A DNA stretch of 64,000 bases from Saccharum officinarum (GCA_020631735.1 CM036158.1:84703914-84767913); one strand, 5' to 3'; shown: positions 24,912 through 36,400, numbered from the stretch's first letter. The notes: generated by a model not told the origin, from the sequence alone. Numbers and translations are program-made.

Positions 24912-25532
24912 CTAAGCATCGTCCTCAGAGTCGGTGTCAAGGATCTCCCCGCCATCCTCGTCGCTAACAGGCTCTAACTCCTCGTCTTCTTCTTCTTCTT
25001 CTTCTTCTTCTTCTTCTGGCTCTTCTTCTGGTGCGGCATCTTGGGGCCCATTGACCTCCACTTCATCATCATCTTCAGCCATGATGATTCCCGAACCCAT
25101 GTCCTCATCTGCGTTGTTGTTTTGAGGCAGCAGAGGATTTAGCTGGTTGTTCAGGTGGTGCACTTCTTCATGAAGATTGTCATTGTATTCTTCAGCATTC
25201 TCCAACTGTTGCTCGAGCTCAAACTGACGAGCTCTCAGAATGTTCTCCTTGTGCCAGGCTTCATCCCTCTGATTCATGACATGGACCAGCATGCGTTGAC
25301 AGTTGCGATTTGCTACTGTCAATCTCTGGACTGCAAGTGTTTCCTAGTCACGATCACGGATCACTTGCTCCAGTTGCTGACGCGCTGCATTCCGGGCAGC
25401 AGTCACTTCGGCCATCTCAGCCCTCAGCCTTTCCACCTCAGTGGGCTCAGGGCAGGGCTCACGTGGAGCGAGCTGGTGACGAGGTGCACTGCCTCCAGTG
25501 GATTTGCGAGCGGTCCTCTTGGTACGTGCCAT
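24912..25532 (-). CDS. Accessory ORF with histone H3 tail-like N-terminus
   Basis: ATG at 25530-25532 opens a 206-residue frame, in phase throughout except for one TAG at codon 63 (25344-25346). Residues 2-14 read ARTKRTARKSTGG and the similarity continues to about residue 22 (SAPRHQLA). Compared with the histone H3 tail, 18 of 21 residues agree: K4, R8, K9, S10 and T11 are kept, Q5 is Arg, K14 is Ser and K18 is His. Residues 33-62 and about 97-131 are rich in Leu, Glu, Arg and Gln with coiled-coil spacing. Residues 141-206 are strongly acidic, including ten consecutive Glu from a GAA repeat. It lies between the primer-binding site and gag on the coding strand of the chromovirus. Its function is unknown. 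A histone-mimic role is inference from the tail. The internal TAG means this copy makes at most a 62-residue product. Confidence 0.75.
24978..25018. repeat. (TTC/GAA)n microsatellite in coding sequence
   Basis: The tract encodes the Glu run in the acidic tail of the accessory ORF. Repeat expansion could lengthen the acidic segment without breaking the frame. Confidence 0.8.
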
Positions 25533-26280
25533 CTGTAGCAACAAGATACGACTTAAAGTGAGGATCATTTAGGGGATACGAAATTTAATTTAGTCGGGAC
25601 TATTGAAATTTTTAAGGAGGGAGTAAATGATATGTATGATATAATTAAACATGATGCATGCACATCCGTACGCCCTCTCACCTTATAGAACCTAAAGTTC
25701 TAACGCTAGGCGGTGGCATACATACGTTCTCTCATATAAGCGAAACTATCGGTCTACTCGTTACGCTGTTAGGGTACCTACAGAAAATCTCATTTCAGCC
25801 CAACAGTTCCCAATATAAGCACACAAGAAAGCAGTAATTTAAATACTTTCCATATACACATCCCTTGATGTATATACTTCAGTATCAAAGCTACCCGATA
25901 TAAAGGTTCCCACAATTAAGTGCTTACATAATTACACGGTTTAAACATGTAAGTATGCAAGTCACCAAAAACTACTCTCCCCTAGATCGCCGGTTGGACG
26001 ATCATGCTCTCACAACTCACACTTACCAGGCGTCGAGGCAATTGATCCATACATTACCACCCAAGTGGATGGCATCATACAATATCATGCCGTATGGACG
26101 ACGAAACAAAAAACAAGCCCCAAGTTAGTCTTTAAAGGCCACCTAAGAGTCCTTATTTGGGCTAAGGATGTGATCACTGGCATATACCTATGAAAATAAT
26201 TTTTAAGAGTTTTTAACCCTTTTCATAATCAAATACTTTTGTTTTTAAATACTCGTACGATGTGTTTAATGTTGAATTAT

Positions 26281-26292
26281 GCTCCGGTACCA
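26281..26292 (-). other. Primer-binding site (initiator Met tRNA type)
   Basis: On the - strand TGGTACCGGAGC follows two bases after the LTR end. It differs at two positions from the TGGTATCAGAGC site used by many plant Ty3/gypsy elements with the initiator methionine tRNA. It fixes the 5' LTR boundary at 26295. Confidence 0.8.
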
Positions 26293-26294
26293 GC

Positions 26295-27503
26295 TGTAAC
26301 AGAACCGACCAAATTATAAGAGCACAAGTACAAAAACAAGCACCGAAGCGCTCAAATTTTCGAACTTGAGCCCATATAATCCCGGTAGTCAATCGAAACC
26401 ATGAAGGATTTCAAACCAACTTGCTTACACCAAGATCGCATCATTCAACATACAACATCATACGTTACATTTCACAAGTAGTTCCGAAATGAGTTTACAC
26501 ACACGGAGTCGCAATTATTACAAACCAAGTTTATAAAGTAGCGGAAGCATACACACACCAGTTGTTTAACTACTGCCAGTCTTGTTGATCAACAACCCGC
26601 AAAAGCATCAGGAAAGTACATAACAGATGATCTGCCCTAGTGATCTAGTCTTCGTCACCCGCAGGGTGGAGACAAGTTTTTGCAGAAGCCTTGATAGAAA
26701 TATCATCTGCAACAGGAGGGAATAAACCTAAGTACTGGAATGTACTCAGCTAGACTTACCCGTCAAAAACAGAAATAAGATGACACCAAGGATTATGCAA
26801 GGCTTACCAAGAGGCTAGCTGACATCACATTTTGATAAAGGCATAAGTAATTGAACTCTTATAACCTGTACTAGCAGTTCTTTTTAGCATTTACCTGTCA
26901 TCTATCTTAGCACCTGTACTAAGCATGCACTTGATTATAATCAACATTATCAACATTATATCCAGAGCAGGTATAATTGTGGCAACATTGTATCATCCCT
27001 TAAACCACCTGTTCATTTAATGAGATCTACGTTGCCGCTGCTCAAGTCAAGTGCTCACTAACCGGGAGCGACGGCGATTCGAATCGAATTCCTATCCAGC
27101 TGGAGGGGTATTTCTAACACTCACCGTGCAGGCCCCTGCCAGGTCGCACAGGCCACCTTTTCATATGATTCAGGAATCGCGGGTCCGAATGATGTCGCGA
27201 CCCCAGGGCGACACTCTGCCAGGTGATAGGGACTCTAACCCCCCTTGTCTCACGCCAATGTCCCCAAGCACATCCTTTCTTCCTCCAAGAAGCAACCTAC
27301 CATTCGTTCCCGCCTGATCACATTACTCGGCTTCGCGGTCGGAACGACTTATCCGACCAAACTAAGTGTTAGACTGCGTTCAACATGACTCAAGGACGTA
27401 CAGCGAATCGGTCCTAAACGACTCAGACGGGCATAGCTCCACACCAAGACGTGAAGTGTCTTGCGGCTGTACTATCGAACTCCGCCCGGTCTCAATTTCA
27501 TTT
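26295..27503 (-). repeat. Chromovirus 5' LTR, truncated by gap
   Basis: It matches 15007-16232 closely, apart from a growing number of single-base losses towards the gap. Only the last quarter of the LTR is present. The missing 3.6 kb and the right target duplication should lie in the gap. Confidence 0.88.
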
Positions 27504-27603
27504 NNNNNNNNNNNNNNNNNNNNNNNNNNNNNNNNNNNNNNNNNNNNNNNNNNNNNNNNNNNNNNNNNNNNNNNNNNNNNNNNNNNNNNNNNNNNNNNNN
27601 NNN
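27504..27603. other. Assembly gap (100 N)
   Basis: Exactly 100 N, the usual placeholder for a gap of unknown size. It interrupts the chromovirus 5' LTR; sequence after it belongs to a different element. Confidence 0.98.
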
Positions 27604-29244
27604 TTCCCACGTCGGTTTCGTTGCGAATAAACGTGATTGCTTTTGACGAATAGGTCCTACTTGACGTTTTTCTGGATAAATCCTCCTGCAAACACAGATT
27701 CACCAAAACTTATGGAATTTATTAGTTTAAACCCCTAGACCTATGTTTGTGATGAAATTAAGTATATATGCAGATTATATTAATGGTTTATAATTGATGT
27801 TAATGACCGCCGACAACCAACACAAGCCACCAAGGCTTAACAGTGCTCAACAACAAGCCCGAGCTCCACCTCTATTTATAGCCCCCAAGCCAAATAGAGT
27901 TATTAGAGCTAAGTAGGACATTTCTGCGCGGTCATCGGACAGCAACGTGCAGGCACCGAACAAAGGGTAGCGGTGCCCAACGGTCGAATTGCAACGGCTA
28001 TTTCAAACTAGCCATTGGACAAGTGGGCATCGAACATAGGGGGCGGTGCACCACGGGTGGCAGTGCCACCTGCCGGACAAAACCCAAACCCGGTGCTCTT
28101 TAGAAAAATATGGCTGTGCCAGGCATCGAACAGTCCGGTGACCATGGTGATGCCACTATCAGCTTAGACTTGATTTCCACCACCTCAAGTTTGTAGAGCA
28201 TTTCATTAGCTTTCTAAAAAGTCCTAGATCATCAAAATTGAAGTTTGGAGTTAAGAGTTATGCCCAAAATACGAAAGCGTGTCACTATAGTTTTGGGCAT
28301 GTTGCAGGGGTGGCAGTGCCACCGCCCTAGGGGGCGGTGCGCACTGAAAAGGGTGGTGCCACACCCTAGGCTGGGCTACGTGTTGGCTACAAGTTTGGTT
28401 GCATTTTCCGACCCTCGGACAACCCAAACTTGCTCTTTTCTTCTCCTTTTCTTCTCCAAGTTGATCCAAATCAACTCCAACAACTCCTCCTTTGCAAATG
28501 TGCCAACACCACCAAGTGTTCATCATCTTGTGCATGTGTGTTAGCTTTTCACAAACATTTTCTAAAGGATTAGCACTCAATTCACCATGTCACTCGATCC
28601 TAGCAATGATGCAAAGTTAGACACTCGAGTGGCACTAGATGACCGATATGCAAACAAGTTTGCCCCTCTTGATAGTACGACCATCTATCCTAAACTCGGT
28701 CATAAACTTCTCTACACACCTATGACCGGTGAAATGAAATGCCCTATATGTTATACCTTTGCCTTGCGCATTCCATTCCATCTCCTTCAATGTTGATGCA
28801 ACACATGCACCAACCTTGATCAACAAATGATATGATCCACTTCATATCATCATGTGACCTTGTTGGTTCATCGATCTTGACGTCACTTGCTTTTCACCGT
28901 TGCCTTCGTCCATCGATGCCAAGTTTTGCTCAAGCTTTACCACCACGTGGTCTATTGCTTCAAAGCCTCAAACTTGCCCTTCATACTTGCAACCGGTCCA
29001 TCAAGCTAAGTCTTGTCTTGATCTTCTTCACCTCAGTCACATGACTCCATGTCATGTCCTATATGCATTGAGCTTCTTCATCACATGTGTGAGCCTTATA
29101 ACAAATCTAAGCCATCTTCACCATCATGGCATGAGTTGTTCACACAAGCGTACTTGTGGAATAATCACCTGTGTATCTCACATTTAAACACATTAGTCCA
29201 CCTAGGTTGTCACTCAATTACCAAAACCAAACAAGGACCTTTCA
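27604..29244 (-). mobile_element. SIRE-like LTR, inverted relative of 10482-11525
   Basis: In - orientation it starts TGAAAGGTCCTTGTTTGGTT at 29244 and matches the left copy to about 28165. Further on, GGGGCTATAAATAGAGG (around 27875-27891) looks like the LTR's TATA box, with U5-like sequence towards the gap. No coding domain is attached. Together with the left copy it flanks the chromovirus in inverted orientation. Confidence 0.55.
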
Positions 29245-31064
29245 CTCAGGATCGAGGCCACCGGCTCCACGACCAGCAAGGCACTAACGTCCTAGTGAAC
29301 GGCTACCTACTCCCTCACTGTCACCACGATGACCCTAGGAAAATATGAGATGATGACAAATGCCATAGCGAGACCACATCGCACAGGACGGTTGGTGAAC
29401 CACCACCGTGCCAACAATGCCATCATGACCAGCACTATAGCATCACGCCACACCATGCTATGACGTGGGCACAAGGCAATGATGACCACCACGTCCGGAC
29501 ATGCGCTGATGCCAATACAAGACGACCTTCCTTACAAGCTAAGATAGCCAGTTTCCCCTCCCTCAGGCTCACGACCACCCGGTCGGGAGAACCTATCTCT
29601 CTATATGTAACTTGGCTCCGGACTCTATAAGGGTAGCCAGGGCACCCTTTCAAGGGAATGGACTCTCGAGACTTCATTTGGGTAGTCCCTCTCCACTCTC
29701 CTACCTCTTTCTCCCTTCTTGCATACCCTATTGTAAGAACTTTAGAGCATTCAATCGAGGAACAAGCACTGAGACTAGATGTAAGGCTCTGGCCTGAACC
29801 AGTATTAATCATTGTGTCTTTGGATGCTACAATCGTCTTCCTAGAGCAGCGTGACACACGTATAAATTCACTCGTTAGGTGACAAAACACTGACACATGG
29901 TCTTTAATCAGTCCGGCAAGCTACACCATTGAGTCGTTGTCGGCGACGCATGGGTCAGGGCATAGGGAGTGAGTGAAAGATGCGGTCGGTTCAGGAAGGG
30001 ATGCCTTGGTTGGACAATGGACGAAACGGGTAGGAGTCCGATCTAATCCGTGTCTGATGAACGACGTGGCCCGCTCCTTGGCCCATGGTTCATCCTATGA
30101 ATGATTACAACCTTCACATCTTACCAATGTCACAATTCTCTACACCTAAAAAATGCAAAAGGGTATCGCCTATGTCGCTCTCGTCGCCCCACCCTGGCTC
30201 CCGTCGCCCTGTCTCGCGAACGTCTAACCCACAAGCTATGGTTGCGCAACAAGATGTGGCCCTTGGATTATGCCACCACTTTCTCTCTCTCTCTCTCTCG
30301 TGCTTCATCAATCCCTCGTGCCCCCACTCCCCATCCCCCCACCATCCACCTCGCATCGTGCACCCGTCCCCATCCACCGTCACCTCGTCGTTTCCTCTAC
30401 ATCTGTTGTCGCCTCACCTCAAGTCCTCCCCACATGTCATTGATGCATGGTATCAAGCCCATCCGTCCCGTTGCATGATGCCGACACTCTGCTACCTCCC
30501 TTGCCCATGCCGCTGCCACCAAGGTAGTCCTCGCCTTTGATTTTCTTTACAAAATCTTCCCACTTTGAAAAGCTTGGCCATATCCATTGCTCGGCTCCTG
30601 TATCTCATGTTTGTGCTGTGTATCCTATGTATCCACGTCGGTTCACCCATGATCCTGCAGCAGTCAGCAAATAGCACGGCTGGTTGCATGAGGTAACTCC
30701 CCATGGTTGCATGCAGATCCATAGGGCCCATAATAGATCATATGTAGCCTTCAATTTTTTTATGATTCCTTAGAAGAATCAACAAGATCGATCGCTTTTA
30801 TTCATAGGATGAGACATAACAACATGCAAAGAAACCACAAAGGAGTCTAAATGGTGGTGAGATCTATATGATGTTTTTTCCTGTTCATAGCACAAGACTA
30901 TGGTTCTTTGCAATATTGTTTACGGGTGAGAAATCATATCAGCATCGGCAATAGATCATGTATTGTGCAAGTCACATATACCTGCTTATTTATCCGTTCT
31001 GGAGAGAGATTTCTGCAGATAGTCTTTATGGCAAACTTCAGTAGATTTGATGGCTAAGTTTATA
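29245..31064. other. Gypsy LTR-like fragment and unassigned DNA
   Basis: Bases 29590-29880 resemble the R/U5 part of a gypsy LTR (TATAAGGGTAGCCAGGGCAC, later CATTGTGTCTTTGGATGC). The rest is moderately GC-rich without a recognised gene. A short CT tract lies near 30280-30300. Open frames at 30085-30540 show no domain. Confidence 0.35.
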
Positions 31065-32728
31065 TCTATACCTAATAATAAAGAGACAAAATTTCATGCT
31101 TTTTTTCATCCATTCATTTTTTTGTCTGTCTCCCCCTAACTACCGGACAATGGAGATTTCTTCATTTGTCCAGACTTATATGACCCGTGCTCAAGGAGTT
31201 CCATTATATCGCGTCTAGCGATGATCTATACAGACAAGTCTGACTTCAATACGTATTGGATTCGTCCTACATATCTCGTATATCCAAACCAGGTGGGTTC
31301 CCTCCATCTATATATATGGATAAAAAAATACAAAGAGTCGTACATAAAGTCCGATCCATCCTGCATATATTTTTAAAACAAAATCATGTGGATGTTACAT
31401 AAAGTAGTATTATTGGACTCAAATATATTAACTAATACTACATGAGGCCAAGCTTTCGAGCTCCGTATCAGACTTTGTATGGAATTCTACTGAGGACTCC
31501 AAACATATGCCCAATCCGAAATCAAATAGACTTTCTTCCGTACCTCAAATAAATATGAACAAAGAAACGTGATCCATATATTCTCCAATATGAGGCCTAG
31601 CTTTCAAGCTCCGTATCAGGCTTTGTATGGAAATTCTATTGAGGAAGCTAGACACGTTCCAATGAGACCGTCGCCGTTGCCTTAGGTGTGCACGCCATGC
31701 TGCAAAACCTGGTGCGTCTAGATCTGTTGTCCTTGCACTCTAGCGGGCTGAGGATCCACCGCCCTCTTGACCCTGGCCAGGACCCCCACACCGGTATCTG
31801 TTCCACCGTGCTCGTATTCTCGAGGTTCGACCTGCTGCAAGGGACTCACGCCGCCACGAGGAGCTCTGCTCAACGCAAAGGCTAGTGCCACCATGAGGAT
31901 GGGCAGAGCTCATACTGAGGCTAGCCCCAATGCCCAAGCCCAATAGCAAACAGAGGGTTGTGCTTTGAGGCATCAGCAGAAGGAGGCGCTCAAGTTGATG
32001 ATGAGCATGGGGGTTATGAGCGCTGCTATTCATGGTCAGAGATCTGCCATGCTAGTGTCGATGCGTACCCGGCTCGCCTCTCAAAAATAGTTGTCTGCTA
32101 TCAGGCAAAGATGGTGAGCAGTGTCTGCTCGCCATACGCAGCTTGCTACCCTATCCTGTGCGTGTGCCCCTTTCCTAGCACGCAAAGGCACGATCCACGA
32201 TCCACAGACCGCAAACGAAGCTCGAGTCCACGCCTCCGTTTGATCAAACGGAGCCGCTGCCGCTTGAGCGCAAACGTCAGATCTGCTAAATGTTGGCCAC
32301 AAGAACACGACGCTTTCCAAAGTATGGATATGGAACATGCTGTTCCAGGTGCACAAAAGAGTCGTGGCCAACCGTCGTTGCTGCTTCTCTGGCGTCGAGA
32401 ACTGGTTGCATGAGCTCGTCGTTGCATCACGATGCTGTAGAGGCTGCCCTTATATTTTTTGGTGCGCCGTAGCTCAAGGTCGAGGGGCCAGTGATGCGGC
32501 ATCCATAAGGTTTGCAATACAAAATTATTTATTAGTATTTTATTATTTTCGAAAATGATCTACCCAGCTTAAATAAGCTTAATTTAAATTTTCATATTAT
32601 TCCTAATATTTGCTTATATTTTGGATCGTCACCAAATAAGTTATAGTTCCAAATTTGATAAAAGGAAAAACATAAATAGCTTATGCAGCATGTTTATTCC
32701 CGTTGCAACGTACGTACATATTTGCTAA
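31065..32728 (+). mobile_element. Candidate non-autonomous Helitron with captured DNA
   Basis: The left end TCTATACCTAATAATAAAG, preceded by A, fits the plant Helitron 5' consensus (TC start, TCTATACTA-like). The right end has CCCGTTGCAACG, a decayed hairpin arm, then CTAA followed by T, fitting CTRR plus T. In between, 31670-32510 is GC-rich and gene-like, with open frames on both strands and no domain I recognise. No Rep/helicase is present. Confidence 0.45.
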
Positions 32729-32872
32729 TTACTATTTATGTGTTATATCCTTATATATACTATCAATAATATTTTAATTGTCCTTCCTTTACGGGGCCTA
32801 TCAACAATAAAAACATATTTATATTATCATGGTATTATTTTTTACGATACTAGGCACAAATATTTTTCTATT

Positions 32873-33898
32873 GGAAAAAGTCTACTTAACCCCCTGAACT
32901 ATCAGCCAGTGTCTAGCTTACACCCCCAACTATAAAACCGTCTGTGTTTACACCTGGAACTTTTCAAAACCATTCAAATTACACCCGGAGCGGTTTTGGA
33001 CGACGGTTTTGCTACAGTAACTATATTTTGCTACAGTGACAGCGGTTTGACTTTTCTTTTCTATTTATTTCCGTTGAATCTTTAAAAAATCATAGTAAAT
33101 CACAGAAAAATCATAAAATAGAAAATCTAATTTTGTTGGACTCCACATGAGTAGATCTATACAATGAACATATAATATATTATGCTTTAGTATAATTTTT
33201 TTTCTGTAGCTTTAAATTAGTTAGAAAATCAAATTTTGTCTGTAATTAATTAGAATAATTCATAGCTACAGCTTTTATGGTCCAATTGTGGTTAAATTTT
33301 TATAATAAACTAATTATTGTATGTTTGAACTGTAGTAAAAAAATTTCATACTGATTGGATCATGTATAATTTAGTTATAGATTTATTTATATTTAACAAG
33401 CATAAACCTAAACATAAACCTAAATAAATATATAACTAAGTTATATATGATCCAATGAGTATGAAATTTTTACTATAGTTTAAGCATATAATAATAACTT
33501 CATTATAAAAATTTCACCATAATTGGACCATAGAAGCTGTAGCTATGAATTATTCCAATTAATTACAGACAAAATTTGATTTTCTAACTAATTTAAAGCT
33601 ATAGAAACAAATTGTACTAAAACATACTATATTATATGTTCATTGTGTAGATCTACTCATGTGGAGTCTAACAAAATTAGATTTTTATTTTATGATTTTT
33701 CTGTGATTTACTATGATTTTTCAAAGATTCAGTGGAAATAAATAGAAAAAGAAAAGTCAAAACCGACGTTACTGTAGCAAAACCGCCGTCCAAAACCGCT
33801 CTAGGGTGTAATTCGAACGGTTTTAAAAAATTCAAGGTATAAAACAGACGGTTTTATAATTAGGGGTGTAAGTTGAGGAGGTTAAATAGATTTTTTCC
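32873..33898. mobile_element. 1-kb fold-back MITE
   Basis: Two arms of roughly 500 bp are inverted copies of each other over nearly the whole length, from GGAAAAAGTCTACTTAACC at the left to its complement at 33898. The only non-palindromic part is a short centre near 33400-33420. Such near-complete inverted repeats occur in fold-back or Mutator-derived MITEs. Flanks TTTTCTATT and TTTCTCCATT are similar but not an exact duplication. A transcript would form a long double-stranded hairpin. Confidence 0.88.
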
Positions 33899-34023
33899 TT
33901 TCTCCATTCGTGTAGGTCCCCCTTCCAAAAGACCCGCAAAATCGAAAAATATTTTCGCTTGCCCCCGCGAAAAGGTCCCGCCCCCACGCGTCCGCTCCCC
34001 GATCGGATGGCCCCCCGCATCCT

Positions 34024-34041
34024 CCACGTCAGCGATCCGCT
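34024..34041 (+). promoter_or_regulatory. Histone promoter type I element
   Basis: CCACGTCAGCGATCCGCT differs at only one position from the plant histone type I element CCACGTCANCGATCCGCG (ACGTCA hexamer plus reversed octamer). It lies 168 bp before the H2A.X ATG. The element is known to support replication-linked histone gene expression. Confidence 0.85.
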
Positions 34042-34208
34042 GCCCCGCCAGCTCGACCAATCGTCCGCCGCCCTGGCCTCTAATAACCTGCCTCGCCGCC
34101 GTCGCCTCTCCATCTCAATCCCACACCGCCACACCCGCAGAGCCTCACAGACTTCCGGCGATCGATACAACGAGTAGACCAGGCGGCGAGCAATCTCGGA
34201 AGGAGAAG

Positions 34209-34751
<543 letters not shown>

Positions 34752-35491
34752 ACTGGCAGCTGCAGCCTTTTCTCTGGTTCACACTCAGCTTGAATTTGAA
34801 GGGGACCGCTGCTGAAGCTTCTTAGATTAGTACTGTACCAACTAGCAATACTAGTGTCTTGCCTAGGTTAGGGTAGGTTCTGTGATGGATGTTTTATCAG
34901 GTTAAGTTTGTGGTGAATGAAAGTTGGCTGTATCTATCAATCATTCTCACTGGAATGAACGGAATGGTTACTTGCTGTGATCTTGTTGCTCATGATAATT
35001 TTTTGGGTTGAAATTGATACTGATTGTGATCTGTGGATTGGTTGTCAGTTGTGCTGATGGTAACATCCTCATTGGGAGATCAACAAAATTCTTACCCTAT
35101 GTAACTTCAGTCTGCTTCATTTCTCATTTTCAACTTTCTGTGAAGAGGCTCGCAGTCGCGTGGCTCCTCCAAAATGGCTGACTCCTGGAGAAGCTCCTCA
35201 AGAGGAGCCCCAATAGTTCCCGGCAGAACCAGGGATTCAGGGGCATGTATGCCATCCAAAGACATCATAATTTCTTGGACGGTGCGTCGTGAATGGGTTA
35301 TACATGATTTGAATTCTGTGGAAATGGAACTGTAGCATTGGTGCTGCACGGTACTGAATTTCAGTCAATAATATATATCATTCAGAGTTGAGGTGAATCT
35401 CTTAAGTCTAATTATGTGACAATAGAGGTCAAATTTTACAGGGATCAGTGGGAAAATAATAGAGGGCACATTTCGGTAAGAACAGTATATG
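34752..35491. other. H2A.X 3' region and unassigned DNA
   Basis: The first 200 bp are probably the H2A.X 3' untranslated region. A - strand open frame at 35107-35349 (80 codons) has no domain I recognise. Confidence 0.4.
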
Positions 35492-35733
35492 GGTGTGTTC
35501 ACTTCGCGAAAAGTAGCTGAAAAGTTACTGTAGCATCTTTCGTTGTTATTTGGCAAAATTTGTCCAATTATTGACAAACTAGGCTCAAAAGATTCGTTCT
35601 GACATTTACAGATAAACTATGCAATTAGTTATCTTTTTTACCTACATTTAATGCTTCATGCATGTGTCGAAAGATTTGATGTGATGGGTGAAAGAAGAAA
35701 TATTTTGAGTTGAGATGGGAAGTGAACAAGGCC
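35492..35733 (-). mobile_element. Grass hAT-type MITE, copy 1
   Basis: The ends GGTGTGTTCACTTC and GAAGTGAACAAGGCC-like are inverted, with the family's internal phrases AAAAGATTCGT and TTTAATGCTTCATGCATGTG. Related copies lie at 35996, 36419, 44080, 50817 and 52110. Confidence 0.7.
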
Positions 35734-35839
35734 TATGCTCATTTTGAAAGCATAGTAACGGAAATCTATTGTGTTTCGACTCAATTTTTTTAAAAAAAAA
35801 ATCACTTTAAGCAGGTACTTGACAGTTGACAGTTTGACA

Positions 35840-36400
35840 CCAGAATACTTCATGCACGGCATCGTTTGATGAAAAGACTGACATGTTTGCCTTTGGCTTT
35901 CCGCTGCTGGAGATTGTCACTAGAACTGGAGTATTGACTGCTCCAAGCAAAGCCTTCTACGATAGGTAGCACAAGAGAAACAAATGTTGTGGTTACCAAG
36001 GCCAAAAAATTTTGCAAAATTTTTCAGATTTCCCATCACATCGAATCTTTGGACACATGCATGAAGCATTAAATATAGATAAAAAAATAAAACTAATTAC
36101 ACAGTTTAGACGAAATGGACGAGACGAATCTTTAAAGCCTAATTAGACCATGATTGGACAATATTTATCAAATAACAACGAAAGCGCTACAGTGCCATTT
36201 TGCCAAAAATTTCGGATCTAAACCGGCCCCAAGCAACAACTCACACAAGACTTCCTCTTGCCAGTATGGCCATTATTGGAAGCTGGGCAAGTGACTCAAC
36301 TTGCAGACCCAAACCTCAGAGATGACTGACAAAGATCAACTGAACAGGATGCTCGCTATCGCATCATGCTGCTTTGATGTGGCAGCCCTCAATGGTCGAG
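35840..36400 (+). pseudogene. Receptor-like cytoplasmic kinase fragment, split by MITE
   Basis: Bases 35840-35968 encode PEYFMHGIVDEKTDMFAFGF and LLEIVTR, the activation-segment end and subdomain IX of a plant Ser/Thr kinase. After a MITE at 35996-36231, 36265-36380 encodes WPLLEAGQVTQLADPNLRDD and, after a one-base shift, KDQLNRMLAIASCC. Both blocks are colinear with receptor-like cytoplasmic kinases of the RBK1/RLCK-VI kind (family knowledge). The N-lobe, catalytic loop and the rest of the C-lobe are missing. TAG follows YDR in the first block. It is a dead fragment. Confidence 0.82.
35996..36231 (+). mobile_element. Grass hAT-type MITE, copy 2
   Basis: Contains AATTTTGCAAAATTTTTCAG, ATGCATGAAGCATTAAATAT and the reverse-complement end AACCGGCCC. 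It separates the two halves of the kinase fragment. CCAAG is present on both sides. Confidence 0.8.

Larger units (their letters stand above)
15007..27503 (-). mobile_element. Tekay-type Ty3/gypsy chromovirus with extra ORF
   Basis: The parts in transcription order (- strand) are: 5' LTR (27503-26295, truncated by the gap), primer-binding site (26292-26281), accessory ORF (25532-24912), gag (24253 on), protease, RT, RNase H, integrase with chromodomain (to 19848), polypurine tract (19865-19853) and 3' LTR (19852-15007). Domain order PR-RT-RH-INT and the terminal chromodomain identify a chromovirus; the long LTRs fit the Tekay/Del lineage. From 24170 to 19848 it is one reading frame with four in-frame stops and no frameshift. 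One further base loss lies in the proline-rich start of gag. The left 5 bp flank is CGTGC; the right flank is lost. Confidence 0.9.

Noticed and set aside
24934..25125. Serine-rich + strand frame
   Set aside because: It is the antisense of the GAA tract encoding the acidic tail of the accessory ORF.
27366..27706. Open frames spanning the first gap
   Set aside because: They are joined through 100 N and have no meaning.
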